Assembly: GCA_029261595.1 (NCBI GenBank)
Contig: JAJDAZ010000005.1
Span: 1 to 64,000 of the forward strand
Length of the DNA stretch: 64,000 nt
Direction: 5' to 3'
Source: Nitrospinaceae bacterium
GTDB taxonomy: Bacteria > Nitrospinota > Nitrospinia > Nitrospinales > VA-1
Part shown: piece after piece, positions 25,714 through 34,511 of the stretch
Position numbering within the stretch: the stretch's first letter is position 1
Layout of the letters: each line of letters starts with the position of its first letter
Translations under genes and position numbers: made by a program
The notes under the pieces: model-generated
The model's database searches: none
Seen by the model: only the letters and a program-made list of their open reading frames with translations
Told to the model about the DNA's origin: nothing

Positions 25714-28161
25714 ATGACTTTTATTGTGTCGATCCTGATCGTTGCCATTGCCATTTTTGGAGTCTCGCTGGTGCTTCAAAAGGGCAAGGAAGAGCAAAAA
25801 AACAAGCCCGGCCAGGAGCCAAATTCCTCAGCAAAATCTTCATCCATTGTCTCCTCCATTTCCGATGCATTTTCCAAAAGGAAGGAGGAGTTCTTCAAAG
25901 CCAGTAAAGCGGTTTCGAAATCCCGTTTTGAGATTCTTCCCCTCCTGTCGGTGGTTCCGGTATCGAAAGACTTTCTCGGCAGAAAAAATATCCTGGCCGA
26001 CATATTTTCCGTCATCGGTAAAGGACCCGTATTAATCGGACTGTATGGTTCCAGCGGGGTGGGGAAAACCATTTTCGGCGGGGTGGTCGCGAACAACCTT
26101 GTAAAAAAGTACCATGAAGACCCTATCTATATTGACATGCGCGGGTCTTCCGCCAACCCGGTCCCGCCTGAGGCGGTCATGGTCCGTGTCATCAATCGGC
26201 TCCGCTCCCCGGAAAAATTTCCAGAGACGGAACAAAAAAGGACGCAATTGTACCTGACTCTCCTGCAACGCAGGAAGGGAGTTTTATTTCTGGATAATGT
26301 CCCGAACTCGCAAACCTTGAAGCGTCTTCTTCCCCCAAATAATTGCGCGCTCATTGTGACGTCGCAAAAAGCCTTGTCCTTGCCCAACCTGATTTCCAAA
26401 AAGCTCAATCCTCTGGACACCGCCGATGCCCAGAATCTTCTTTTGAAAACATCCCCCAGAACGGGTTTCTGGGTCAATGAAATCGCCAATATTTGCCATA
26501 ATTTTCCTTTGGCGCTTGTTCTGGCCGGTAAATATGTGTCCACCTATCAGAATCAGGATTGCGGAAAATTTCTGGAATCCCTGCGGGAGGGAATGAAACA
26601 GAACCAATCCAGGCCGGGGGAATCGACCCAGAAAAGTCTGGATGTTGTCTTGAACATCAGTTACCGGTCCCTGTCCGAAAAAGCTTCCAGAGTTTTGAGA
26701 AAACTGGTCCTGTTTCCCGAAACATTTGATCGTAAAGCGGCCGTCTTTCTCTGTGAAGACTCCGACAATGAATACCTGGTCAACCTGCTCACCATGGGTT
26801 TGCTTTCCCACAATGAAAATATCGGACGGTTTTTCTTTCATCACCAGGTGCGCCGCTTCCTGATGCCCCGGTTGAAAGACGGGGAGCAGGCATTGGCGGA
26901 GAAAAGATTCGCCACTTATTTTCTAACGGTGATCATTGCCGCCGGGGAATTTTATTCGCAGGGTGGAAAAGATAAAGATCAGGGTTTGAACCTGTTCGAC
27001 ACGGAGTGGGAAAATATTAAAAAAGGCCAGGCCTGGGCGGAATCGAACAGCGAGCACGATAATGAAGCGGATAATCTCTGCCTGTCCTACGCGGAAGCGG
27101 GGGTTTCATTGCTCAGCCACCGCGCCTCCCCTGCGGATTGTCTGAATTGGTTTCAGGCCGCTTTGACCTCTGCGAAACGCTTGAACGAAAGCGAAACCGA
27201 GGGGAAATACCTTTTGCTCCTGGGAATGAATCACATTCAGATGAATCAGGGCGAGGAGGCGTTGGGTTTTCTGGAGAAAGCGCTCAAGCTGGCGATTCAA
27301 TCGGAAGACAAAACCACCGAAAGAAAGGCGCTGGGCCAACTGGGTCTGGCGCACCTGTCCCTTGGCAAACCGCACCGGGCCATTGAATTTTTGGAAAAAG
27401 AACTGGAACTTCATCAAATTTCCGGGGAGCCGGACGCGGAAATGCTCACCCTGGAAACCCTGGGCCGGACCTATTTTGAGGTGGGTGAAGCCAATCAGGC
27501 CCTGGAATATTACAAGAAGGGATTACACCTGGCCGAAAGCCGCAAAGACACGAAACGTCAAGGCCGTATTCTGGGGGATCTTGGGGAAATCTATATTTCC
27601 CTGAAAGACCACGAAAATTCAATAGAATATTTTGAAAAGGGCATGAACCTGGTAAAAAAATCGGGAGATAAAAAAGGAGAAATCATCCTGCTTGGAAAAC
27701 TCGGCGAGGCGCATTCTGAGGTTGAAAAATTTAAGCAGGCGTTGACCTGTTTTCAGCAGGGGCTGTCTTTGGCCCAGTCGCTGAAGGACCGGGGCAGCGT
27801 GTGTTTGATGATGGAACAAATGGGCCGTTGTTATATGAAATCGGGCAACCACCGGGAAGCGATAGCGAACTATCAAAAGACCCTGGCGCTTTATCAAAAA
27901 TCCGGAGACAAGGCCAAGGAAGGGGAAGTCCTGTGGGAGATGGCGCAGGCCGCCCGGCTGGCAAACAGAATTCCCGATGCGATGAGGCTCGCTCAAGAAG
28001 CTTTGGTTCACTACCAGAAAATCAAGCGCTTAAGCAGCGAGACCCGGCAAACGATTGAAAAGAAATTAAAGGAATGGGAAAAAATACCGGAGAAAGAAGA
28101 TACCGTAATTAAGGCAGTAGAAAAAACCGCCCCGCAACCGGAGAAGGAAGTAACGGGCTAG
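25714..28161 (+). CDS. Membrane-anchored STAND (NB-ARC-like) NTPase with TPR sensor
   Basis: 815 residues. Residues 2-22 form one transmembrane anchor, followed by a Ser/Lys-rich linker. A nucleotide-binding domain spans about 85-400: P-loop YGSSGVGKT at 111-119, Walker B GVLFLDNV at 189-196, CALIVTSQ at 211-218 and the NB-ARC-like 'NFPLALVLAGKYV' at 263-275; these define the AP-ATPase/STAND class. The C-terminal half (about 470-770) is a run of tetratricopeptide repeats with recurring 'xALEYYKKGLxLAE' helices. There is no catalytic effector domain. STAND proteins oligomerise on ligand sensing, and some are anti-phage or signalling proteins; the ligand here is unknown. The gene sits alone between glyS and glyQ on the opposite strand. 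Its ribosome site is weak. Confidence 0.85.
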   Translation: MTFIVSILIVAIAIFGVSLVLQKGKEEQKNKPGQEPNSSAKSSSIVSSISDAFSKRKEEFFKASKAVSKSRFEILPLLSVVPVSKDFLGRKNILADIFSVIGKGPVLIGLYGSSGVGKTIFGGVVANNLVKKYHEDPIYIDMRGSSANPVPPEAVMVRVINRLRSPEKFPETEQKRTQLYLTLLQRRKGVLFLDNVPNSQTLKRLLPPNNCALIVTSQKALSLPNLISKKLNPLDTADAQNLLLKTSPRTGFWVNEIANICHNFPLALVLAGKYVSTYQNQDCGKFLESLREGMKQNQSRPGESTQKSLDVVLNISYRSLSEKASRVLRKLVLFPETFDRKAAVFLCEDSDNEYLVNLLTMGLLSHNENIGRFFFHHQVRRFLMPRLKDGEQALAEKRFATYFLTVIIAAGEFYSQGGKDKDQGLNLFDTEWENIKKGQAWAESNSEHDNEADNLCLSYAEAGVSLLSHRASPADCLNWFQAALTSAKRLNESETEGKYLLLLGMNHIQMNQGEEALGFLEKALKLAIQSEDKTTERKALGQLGLAHLSLGKPHRAIEFLEKELELHQISGEPDAEMLTLETLGRTYFEVGEANQALEYYKKGLHLAESRKDTKRQGRILGDLGEIYISLKDHENSIEYFEKGMNLVKKSGDKKGEIILLGKLGEAHSEVEKFKQALTCFQQGLSLAQSLKDRGSVCLMMEQMGRCYMKSGNHREAIANYQKTLALYQKSGDKAKEGEVLWEMAQAARLANRIPDAMRLAQEALVHYQKIKRLSSETRQTIEKKLKEWEKIPEKEDTVIKAVEKTAPQPEKEVTG

Positions 28162-28185
28162 TCCGGGCTAGGCAAAGCGTTTCAA

Positions 28186-28213
28186 GGAGCGAGTCAACGC
28201 TCCGGTTTTATTT
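28186..28213 (+). terminator. Rho-independent terminator after the STAND gene
   Basis: GGAGCG (28186-28191) pairs with CGCTCC (28198-28203), then GGTTTTATTTT. It lies 25 bases after the STAND stop codon and overlaps the last codons of the convergent glyQ. Confidence 0.7.
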
Positions 28214-29077
28214 TCCGAGTAGGGGAAACCCCATTGCCTCTCTTTGCGCCAGATAACCCTCCGCGCTCAAACGGGCCAGTTTTCGGACCCGTCCGATGAA
28301 CCCGGTTCGCTCCGTCACACTGATGGCGCCTCGGGCATCCAGCAGGTTAAAAGCATGCGAGCACTTCAAGGTGTAGTCGTAGGCGGGCAGGACCAATTCC
28401 TTTGCTAGCAGATCCTGAGCTTCCTGTTCATACATATCGAACCACTGAAACAAACGCGCCTTGTCCGCCCCTTCAAAATTGTAGCGTGAGAACTGCTTCT
28501 CCGTCTCCAGGTGAACGTCGCCGTATTTAAGCGAGTCGTTCCATTTAAGATCGTAAACATTGTCGATATTCTGCAGGTACATGGAGATTCTTTCCAGACC
28601 GTAGGTCAGCTCCACGGTGATGGGATTGAGATCGATTCCCCCCACCTGCTGAAAATAAGTGAACTGGGTGATCTCCATGCCGTCCAGCCACACTTCCCAG
28701 CCCAGGCCCCAGGCGCCAAGCGTGGGAGATTCCCAGTCGTCTTCAACAAACCGGATATCGTGTTTTTTTGAATCGACCCCAAGGGCGGTGAGGCTTTCCA
28801 GGTACATCTCCTGAATATTTTCCGAGGAGGGTTTGACGATCACCTGAAACTGGTAATAGTGCTGGAGGCGATTGGGGTTTTCCCCGTAGCGTCCGTCGGT
28901 CGGTCGGCGCGAAGGTTCCACATAGGCCGCGCTGTAGGGCTCCGGACCCAGGACCCGAAAAAACGTGGAGGGGTTGAATGTGCCCGCGCCCACTTCGATA
29001 TCGTAGGGTTGATGGAGAGCGCAACCGCGCGAGGTCCAGAAATTTTGCAGTGTGAGAATGACGTCTTGAAAATGCAT
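28208..29077 (-). CDS. glyQ: Glycyl-tRNA synthetase alpha subunit
   Basis: 289 residues, normal for GlyQ. The class II aminoacyl-tRNA synthetase core is clear: '[34 protein letters not shown]' at the start, '[29 protein letters not shown]' (motif 2 region) and '[16 protein letters not shown]' (motif 3 side). It catalyses Gly-AMP formation and, with GlyS, aminoacylation. Its gene is separated from glyS by the convergent STAND gene, so the two subunits must be expressed from separate promoters or a long antisense-overlapping message. Confidence 0.95.
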   Translation of the reverse strand: MHFQDVILTLQNFWTSRGCALHQPYDIEVGAGTFNPSTFFRVLGPEPYSAAYVEPSRRPTDGRYGENPNRLQHYYQFQVIVKPSSENIQEMYLESLTALGVDSKKHDIRFVEDDWESPTLGAWGLGWEVWLDGMEITQFTYFQQVGGIDLNPITVELTYGLERISMYLQNIDNVYDLKWNDSLKYGDVHLETEKQFSRYNFEGADKARLFQWFDMYEQEAQDLLAKELVLPAYDYTLKCSHAFNLLDARGAISVTERTGFIGRVRKLARLSAEGYLAQREAMGFPLLGK

Positions 29078-29184
29078 GGTGCATGCTGTTTAGCAGAGGA
29101 AGCCGTGGAAAGTCAACCCCGATCGCTGGAAAAAAAGTGGATGGAATAAACCTCAACTCGTAAGAGGACGCCCGGCTCATGGGA

Positions 29185-29772
29185 TCAACTCAAATCCTTA
29201 AAATCCCGGCGCACCTTCTCGATGTTTTTCCGATAGCCTTCGGCATCGCCGTAGTCAAAAAAATTTTTATAACGATTATGAACCGTCTTCAATTTACGCG
29301 CGTGTTTGATCGGGCACCAGTACTGCTCCGTTCTGGCGATCACCTCCCGGACATACGACATCAAGCCGTTAAAATAACCGCAATACAGGCAGTTAAATTT
29401 TTCAACCCCATTCAAATAACTCAGGTATTGCCGGTCGAGCACAATATAATCGCTTCGCCGAACCTTGGGGATTCCGTAAACAGGAAAGCAGATCGCCTGG
29501 TAAACGGTAATGCTGAGGTCCAGAAAAGCTCCGGGAATCAGGCAAAACCAGATCACCGGGGCAGTCAGGATGTTTAAAAATGCCGCATCGTACAAGTACC
29601 TGCGGATGGTTTGGGCCAGCAATTTGTGACGCTTTTTGATTTCACTTTCGAAGCGAACTTTCTTTCGGGTGACCTCATAAAAAAATTCCCTTTCCTTTTT
29701 TTGCAGTTCCTGGATCAGTTCATTTTCCAGGCCCTTGATTCTTTCCATCAGACTTTCGATTTGATTTGCCAT
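29185..29772 (-). CDS. Conserved-looking hypothetical membrane protein with Cys motif
   Basis: 195 residues, family not recognised. Residues 1-55 are charged and coiled-coil-like (MERIKGLENELIQELQKKEREF). One or two hydrophobic segments follow (about 66-98, 'AAFLNILTAPVIWFCLIPGAFLDLSITVYQAICFPVYG'). A motif FNCLYCGYFNG (near 126-136) puts two Cys in a CxxC arrangement, with a third in 'QYWCPIKHAR'; together these may bind a metal. AAAGGTGG sets the ATG at 29772. It is divergent from the small gene at 29828. Confidence 0.65.
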   Translation of the reverse strand: MANQIESLMERIKGLENELIQELQKKEREFFYEVTRKKVRFESEIKKRHKLLAQTIRRYLYDAAFLNILTAPVIWFCLIPGAFLDLSITVYQAICFPVYGIPKVRRSDYIVLDRQYLSYLNGVEKFNCLYCGYFNGLMSYVREVIARTEQYWCPIKHARKLKTVHNRYKNFFDYGDAEGYRKNIEKVRRDFKDLS

Positions 29773-29827
29773 CGTTCCACCTTTTGTTAAGCTGTGTTAT
29801 CTATTTATTATCTCACAAGGAAGGAAG

Positions 29828-30199
29828 ATGCACGCTGTCTATAAAGCCGTTCCGTTGGAGGACATCCAAAGGGTCATTGATTATTGCCGGAATGACCAGA
29901 AACTCAATAACGATTTGTTTGAAGTTTATCCTGGACCCGAAGAAAATATGGCGATGATGATCGTCAACGCCTGTTCGGGCGAATCGTCCTTGAGTGCATT
30001 GCGCCCTGTTGGTGCTTTTTACTGCAACTTTGCCGGCCCCGGAGTGATATCCATTGAGGAAGAAGACCCGCATTTCGATGGCGCGACCTCCAGAAAACAG
30101 CATGTTCAGGCGATCAAGCAGGTGATCGATTTATTGTTGAAGGATGGTTTTCCCGGCAATAAAATTTCCTTCAATTTTTTACCGGCCTTGAAAGATTGA
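29828..30199 (+). CDS. Hypothetical cytoplasmic protein
   Basis: 123 residues with no signal peptide or membrane segment and no family I recognise. It mixes acidic helices (VPLEDIQRVIDYCRNDQKL) with a central small-residue stretch (VGAFYCNFAGPGVISIEEED). A strong AAGGAAGG ribosome site precedes the ATG, which supports expression. It is divergent from the Cys-motif protein and followed 69 bases later by a DsrE-like gene on the same strand. Confidence 0.6.
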   Translation: MHAVYKAVPLEDIQRVIDYCRNDQKLNNDLFEVYPGPEENMAMMIVNACSGESSLSALRPVGAFYCNFAGPGVISIEEEDPHFDGATSRKQHVQAIKQVIDLLLKDGFPGNKISFNFLPALKD

Positions 30200-30268
30200 T
30201 TTGGATTGGGCCATCACCAAAGGGGAAACCTTTTGGATATTTTTCAATGACTGCCTTTGGAGGGCAAA

Positions 30269-30736
30269 ATGAATAAACTGACTTTGCGAATTTTTACAAT
30301 ATTATTTTTAATATCGGCCCTGGTAGGAGTGGGAATGGTTCAGGCGGGTTCCATGAACCATCGCACCGCCGACGGAAAACTAAAAGTGCTTTACCATATC
30401 GACAGTCCGGACATTAAAGTCGCCAAATACGCGATGGCCCTGATCAACAAACACATCGAGGCCGAAGGCGGCCCGGACAAGATCGATTTGGTGGTCGTCG
30501 TACACGGCCCGGCCCTGCACCTGTTCGATAAAGAGGTTGCCGACCCTGGTCTGGTAAAAAAGCTCAAAATGGCGATTGATAAAGGCGCGCAACCGGAAAT
30601 GTGCCAGGTTTCCATGAAACTGTTCAAGAAGCCTCTGGATGCCCTGGTCCCAGGGTTCAAGCCGACCGAACATCCTGTGGCCGTCAAACGCATTGCAGAC
30701 CTTCAGGAACAGGGGTATTTGTACATCAAACCCTGA
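30269..30736 (+). CDS. Periplasmic DsrE/DsrF-like protein
   Basis: 155 residues after choosing the ATG at 30269, which has GGAGGG upstream. A signal peptide ends near MVQAG. The mature domain 'LKVLYHIDSPDIKVAKYAMALINKHIEAEGG ... IDLVVVVHGPALHLF' is the DsrE-like alpha/beta fold of the group usually annotated as intracellular sulfur oxidation-like, and one Cys (in EMCQVSMKLF) occupies the position where the fold carries its reactive Cys. Sulfur relay is possible, but exported members are mostly uncharacterised. It precedes the MarR gene by 76 bases on the same strand. Confidence 0.75.
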   Translation: MNKLTLRIFTILFLISALVGVGMVQAGSMNHRTADGKLKVLYHIDSPDIKVAKYAMALINKHIEAEGGPDKIDLVVVVHGPALHLFDKEVADPGLVKKLKMAIDKGAQPEMCQVSMKLFKKPLDALVPGFKPTEHPVAVKRIADLQEQGYLYIKP

Positions 30737-30778
30737 CAGCCCCCCCTCCAACTGACAAGGCTCCCTCAGGGAAAAAGC

Positions 30779-30812
30779 TTGATAAAATATTTTAAGTGTA
30801 TATGCTCATATT
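30779..30812 (+). promoter_or_regulatory. Candidate promoter and operator of the MarR gene
   Basis: TTGATA (30779-30784), a 16-base spacer and TATGCT (30801-30806) predict transcription starting at or beside the A of the ATG at 30813, which has no ribosome site, so the message may be leaderless. The palindrome ATATGCTCATAT (30800-30811) covers the -10 element and is a natural candidate for binding by the encoded MarR protein. Confidence 0.4.
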
Positions 30813-31268
30813 ATGACCTCGACCCCATCCAATTTGCAAAATGAAACCCTTGACGTCGAAGAGTGCACCTGTTTTAATCTTCGAAAGGCCACGCGCACCG
30901 TCACCCAGTTATTCGATGACGCGATGCAGCCCACCGGCATCAGGGCCACTCAATTCACCCTGCTTGCGGCCATTTCCTCAACCGGCACGGTGGCCATCCG
31001 TCAACTGTCGCAAATTCTGGTCATGGACCGGACGACCTTGACCCGCAATTTGAAGCCGCTTGAAACCAGGCGGCTGATCAAAATTGTTCCGGGAGAAGAC
31101 CGGCGAACCCGCACGCTCACGTTGACGGACAAGGGAAGAAAAACCCTTGAAAAATCGCTTCCCTTTTGGAGAAAGGCGCAGGCAGAAGTCATCGAGCGCT
31201 TAACGCCCAAACGCTGGAGGGATTTGCTCAAGCAACTGGATTCAACCGTGAAGATTCTGGGCGACTGA
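30813..31268 (+). CDS. MarR-family transcriptional regulator
   Basis: 151 residues. The winged-helix domain is complete: 'FTLLAAISSTGTVAIRQLSQILVMDRTTLTRNLKPLETRRLIKIVPGEDRRTRTLTLTDKGRKTL', with DRTTLTRNLKPLE as recognition helix and the DRRTR wing. 'ECTCFNLRKATRTV' near the N-terminus places two Cys in the dimer region, which could respond to oxidants or electrophiles, though this is inference. It probably controls itself and perhaps the upstream DsrE-like gene; a short palindrome overlaps its predicted promoter. Confidence 0.88.
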   Translation: MTSTPSNLQNETLDVEECTCFNLRKATRTVTQLFDDAMQPTGIRATQFTLLAAISSTGTVAIRQLSQILVMDRTTLTRNLKPLETRRLIKIVPGEDRRTRTLTLTDKGRKTLEKSLPFWRKAQAEVIERLTPKRWRDLLKQLDSTVKILGD

Positions 31269-31325
31269 AAAATTTTTTTTGTCGGTAAAGAACAGTCCCC
31301 TTAAGGGAATTCCGGGTGCCGGGAG

Positions 31326-32123
31326 TTATTCGCCGACGGCTTTTTCAACCCGCTCGCCCTGGTAGGAAAAAACCGCGGTTTGCGCTTCGATGGATTCGAG
31401 GGTGGCGTTTTGCAGGGTTTCGCCCACCTTGAGTTTTCGGTTGGTTTCATGGGGGGTGGATACGAAAATATGGTTGACCGGGTTATCCGAATTTAAAAAA
31501 ATGATTCCCTTCACTTTGAGGCCGGGTATATTTCGCGTGTTGCCCCCCGCGAATGCCAAAGTCTCGTCAAAGTCCACTGAGGCTGTTTCCTGGTGGGTCC
31601 TGTCAGCCGTCGCCGTTTGAATCAGGGACTCGATTTCACGGATTTCCTCGGCTCCCTGAGGCTCCGGTTCGGCCATTGCGGTCGGCAAAGGCAGGACGGG
31701 CAGAGGGACTTCATCCTCCGCCACAAAAAAGACTTCATCCTCAAAAGAGTCGGTCATCGGGTCTGCGGTTGCCAAAGATGCGCTATCCGGAATTCGGGCG
31801 AGCGGAAATCCAGGATAAGATTTCGCGTTCTTCAACGGTTTCTTAGCCACCGCTGTTGAGGAGGATTTTGGGAGCGCGAATGCGTTTTTTGTTTCAGGAG
31901 GCGTTGTTTTGGAGAAATTGAAAAAGTAAACAATGAGTCCCCCAAGGATCAGGCCGCCCAGGATCAGGCCACCGAGCGTCCCCCATTTGCGCGAGGCCAT
32001 TTCGTTCGATTGCGGGTAGGCGGAATCCTGCCCTTGCAACAGGAGTCCTTTCAAATCGATGTTTTTATCCAGGACGCTTTTCTCTTCTTCAAGCTTTTTC
32101 AGCGTATTGAGAATGGTGCTCAT
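31326..32123 (-). CDS. GspB-like general secretion / pilus assembly accessory protein
   Basis: 265 residues: a short cytoplasmic start (STILNTLKKLEEEKSVL), one transmembrane helix near 50-70 (GLILGGLILGGLIVYFF), a long low-complexity periplasmic linker and a C-terminal GspB domain, 'LKVKGIIFLNSDNPVNHIFVSTPHETNRKLKVGETLQNATLESIEAQTAVFSYQGERV'. GspB/ExeB partners the ATPase GspA/ExeA in placing the type II secretin through peptidoglycan. The start overlaps the stop of the upstream GspA-like gene by four bases (ATGA), so the pair is translationally coupled. No secretin gene is in the window. Confidence 0.8.
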   Translation of the reverse strand: MSTILNTLKKLEEEKSVLDKNIDLKGLLLQGQDSAYPQSNEMASRKWGTLGGLILGGLILGGLIVYFFNFSKTTPPETKNAFALPKSSSTAVAKKPLKNAKSYPGFPLARIPDSASLATADPMTDSFEDEVFFVAEDEVPLPVLPLPTAMAEPEPQGAEEIREIESLIQTATADRTHQETASVDFDETLAFAGGNTRNIPGLKVKGIIFLNSDNPVNHIFVSTPHETNRKLKVGETLQNATLESIEAQTAVFSYQGERVEKAVGE

Positions 32124-34216
32124 GGTTCGATCAATTTTGGAGTGGGGTAAATGTCCAACAGATTATACAGAAGCATTTTACTTTCCGTATAAAATTTTCC
32201 GTCGTCCTTGATATTATTTTTGCGCTGAAATTTGCGTACTGATTTTTCTGTTTTCACGCCGTAGGTCGATGCTTCCCGGCCCATGAAAAACCCAAGAAGA
32301 CGAAGATTTTTCTGCAGCCAGATGACTTCCTTGCCTTCGTATCCTTTTTCGAGTTTATCGATGGGTAAAGATTCAAAATCTTTCCAGAAAATAATTGCCT
32401 TGCGCGTCCATAAAGGATTGATCGTTTCAAGCGGCATTTCCAGTTTGTCCACGGAACCGAACACACCGCGATCGCCTTTCACCGAAGTCAGGGCCAGGTA
32501 TTTCGTTCCCATGGAATTGGGCAACGCCACCTCCAGGATGGCCGGGTAATTGAGGTTGGTCAGGCGCTTGAAGTTTCCGTTCAGTTCATGGGGTGACAAT
32601 TCGAACTCCACCTCCAGATTTTCGAGCGCGTCCACGTCCACCTTTTCCGCGCCCGACTGGTCAAACCCCCAGATTTCCAGAATCCACTTCGCCGCCTCCA
32701 CTTTGCTTTCTTCCAGCGACAGGCTGGACAGATAGGTGACCAGTTTGTCCGGTTGGGTGAGCACCAAAGCGTCCGAACTTGCTAAATTGTCAGGAGGCAG
32801 AACGGCCTCCATTTTTCCCATCGCGTCGAGTTTATCAATGGGGGAAGGTTTGGGTACAAATTCTTTTGGCACCAGCTGGCCGGGAACAGAAAGGTCCACC
32901 GGATTTTCCTGAATGATTTTCGGGATGTTCGTGTCGTTTTTAGGATCGGCCTTTAAATCCGGCAGAGCGAAATCGTGCAGAATAAAAAATATCAGCCCGA
33001 TCAGGGCGATGACCGGAGAGACGAACTTCCAGAACAATTCCACCCAGGAAACGGTCGGTTTGAGGCCACCGATATCCTTGACCGCGCGGCGAACGATTCT
33101 AACATTTATATTTTTTGTGTTCTGCGTGTAGGCGATCAAAAGCGCACGGTCGGCAATGACGTTGATCATGCGCGGAATGCCTTTGGAATACCGGAAGATC
33201 AATTCCGTGCCGGACCGGGTCAATTCAACCTTGCCCTTGCCCAGCGCGACATTCAGCCGATGCTGGATGTAGCCCCGGGTCTCGTCCAGGTTCAGGGGAA
33301 GCAGTTCCCACTGGATGGTGATGCGTTGCTTCAACTGGCGCAATTCTTCTGTGCCCAGAACCTTGTCCAGTTCCGGCTGGCCGATGAGCACGATCTGGAT
33401 CAGCTTCTCCGTTTCCGTTTCCAGGTTGGAAAGAAGCCGCAACTGTTCCAGAACGCTTGGGAGCAGATCCTGGGCTTCGTCGATGATGACCACCACCCGA
33501 TGACCCTTTTTTCTCTCCTCCAACAGAAATTTGTTGAGCACATCCATCAGTTTTTTCTTGCTGGTGCTTTCAGAAGGCAACCCGAGATCCGCGTTGATGG
33601 TCTGCAATAATTCGAGTTCGTCGATCCCCGGATTGAAAATATAGGCAATGCTGAAATCCGCGTGCAACTCCCTAAGGAAGCTTCGGCAGATCATGGTTTT
33701 TCCAGTGCCGACTTCGCCGACGATCTTTAGGAATCCGTTGTTCTCCTGGATGCCGTAGACCAGATGGGCCAACACTTCCTTATGCTTGGGGCTGAGATAA
33801 AGGTATTTGGGGTCGGGGGTCAGGTCGAAGGGCTTTTCCGACAGGCCAAAATAATCCTGATAAATATTGCCGGGTTTATATTTTATGTCCGCAGGAGTTT
33901 CCCATTCCTTGAGAGAAGCGGGATGCGAGTTGGGCGCGTTTGCCTTGGTGTGTTTGGTCTGTTGCTCGATCCACCGGTCATGCTCATCGCGTTTTTCTTT
34001 ATTGGAGAGCGTGTCGTAAGCTTCCTGCAATAATGCGATCTTGCCCTTGAGAGAAGTCTGGATTGTGGACGACTGGCGGGTGCCCGCGGAGTCGAATCGG
34101 TGGATCAATCTTTTGTAGGCGAGGTCAATTTCGTTTTGCGATGCATCCTTTTGGATGCCTAAGACCTGATAATAATTTCGTTGCTGAACTTCGATGATCA
34201 TCGTTTCTTTCAACAA
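32120..34216 (-). CDS. J-domain / ExeA-type ATPase / peptidoglycan-binding fusion (GspA-like)
   Basis: 698 residues. Residues 13-80 are J-domain-like (YYQVLGIQKDASQNEIDLAYKRLIHRF ... EAYDTLSNKEKRDEHD), but the essential HPD is HRF, so DnaK stimulation is unlikely. Residues 120-380 are an ExeA AAA domain: Walker A GEVGTGKT at 167-174, Walker B VVVIIDEAQD at 241-250, and 'QRITIQWELLPLNLDETRGYIQHRL'. A transmembrane helix lies at about 398-416, and the periplasmic end carries a peptidoglycan-binding repeat near 625-685 (EVIWLQKNLRLLGFF ... FQRKNNIKDDGKF). GspA/ExeA remodels peptidoglycan for secretin assembly. The TTG at 34216 is preceded by GGAGA; an ATG five codons in is the alternative. Confidence 0.85.
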   Translation of the reverse strand: MLKETMIIEVQQRNYYQVLGIQKDASQNEIDLAYKRLIHRFDSAGTRQSSTIQTSLKGKIALLQEAYDTLSNKEKRDEHDRWIEQQTKHTKANAPNSHPASLKEWETPADIKYKPGNIYQDYFGLSEKPFDLTPDPKYLYLSPKHKEVLAHLVYGIQENNGFLKIVGEVGTGKTMICRSFLRELHADFSIAYIFNPGIDELELLQTINADLGLPSESTSKKKLMDVLNKFLLEERKKGHRVVVIIDEAQDLLPSVLEQLRLLSNLETETEKLIQIVLIGQPELDKVLGTEELRQLKQRITIQWELLPLNLDETRGYIQHRLNVALGKGKVELTRSGTELIFRYSKGIPRMINVIADRALLIAYTQNTKNINVRIVRRAVKDIGGLKPTVSWVELFWKFVSPVIALIGLIFFILHDFALPDLKADPKNDTNIPKIIQENPVDLSVPGQLVPKEFVPKPSPIDKLDAMGKMEAVLPPDNLASSDALVLTQPDKLVTYLSSLSLEESKVEAAKWILEIWGFDQSGAEKVDVDALENLEVEFELSPHELNGNFKRLTNLNYPAILEVALPNSMGTKYLALTSVKGDRGVFGSVDKLEMPLETINPLWTRKAIIFWKDFESLPIDKLEKGYEGKEVIWLQKNLRLLGFFMGREASTYGVKTEKSVRKFQRKNNIKDDGKFYTESKMLLYNLLDIYPTPKLIEP

Positions 34217-34330
34217 TAAATTTCTCCGCTCAAGCTAATATACAAATGGCCTGGAAGAAAGTAAATACAAAACACTGGCCTCCCGGGGGGCTATGAAAAG
34301 ATCCCGCGCTGGTATAATATCCCAAAGATC

Positions 34331-34507
34331 ATGAAATGTCCGCAATGTAAAAAGCCGGTTCAAGAGGAAGATAACAACCCCTTCCTGCCCTTTTGTTCCA
34401 AAAGATGCAAGATGGTCGATTTGGGCAAATGGCTGGACGGAAAATACGTGATTCCCGACCCCCCTCACGCCGCCTCACCCGACCCGACCGATGGGGATAA
34501 GGATTAA
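34331..34507 (+). CDS. yacG: DNA gyrase inhibitor YacG-like zinc protein
   Basis: 58 residues. The zinc ribbon is CPQC at residues 3-6 and FCSKRCKMVDLGKWL at 21-35 (Cys22 and Cys26), the exact YacG pattern; 'DLGKWLDGKYVIP' follows, and a short Pro/Asp-rich tail completes the family layout. YacG of E. coli binds GyrB and inhibits DNA binding by gyrase. The gene stands alone between two minus-strand genes, without an obvious strong ribosome site. Its small size makes it easy to miss in automated calls. Confidence 0.88.
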   Translation: MKCPQCKKPVQEEDNNPFLPFCSKRCKMVDLGKWLDGKYVIPDPPHAASPDPTDGDKD

Positions 34508-34511
34508 AATA

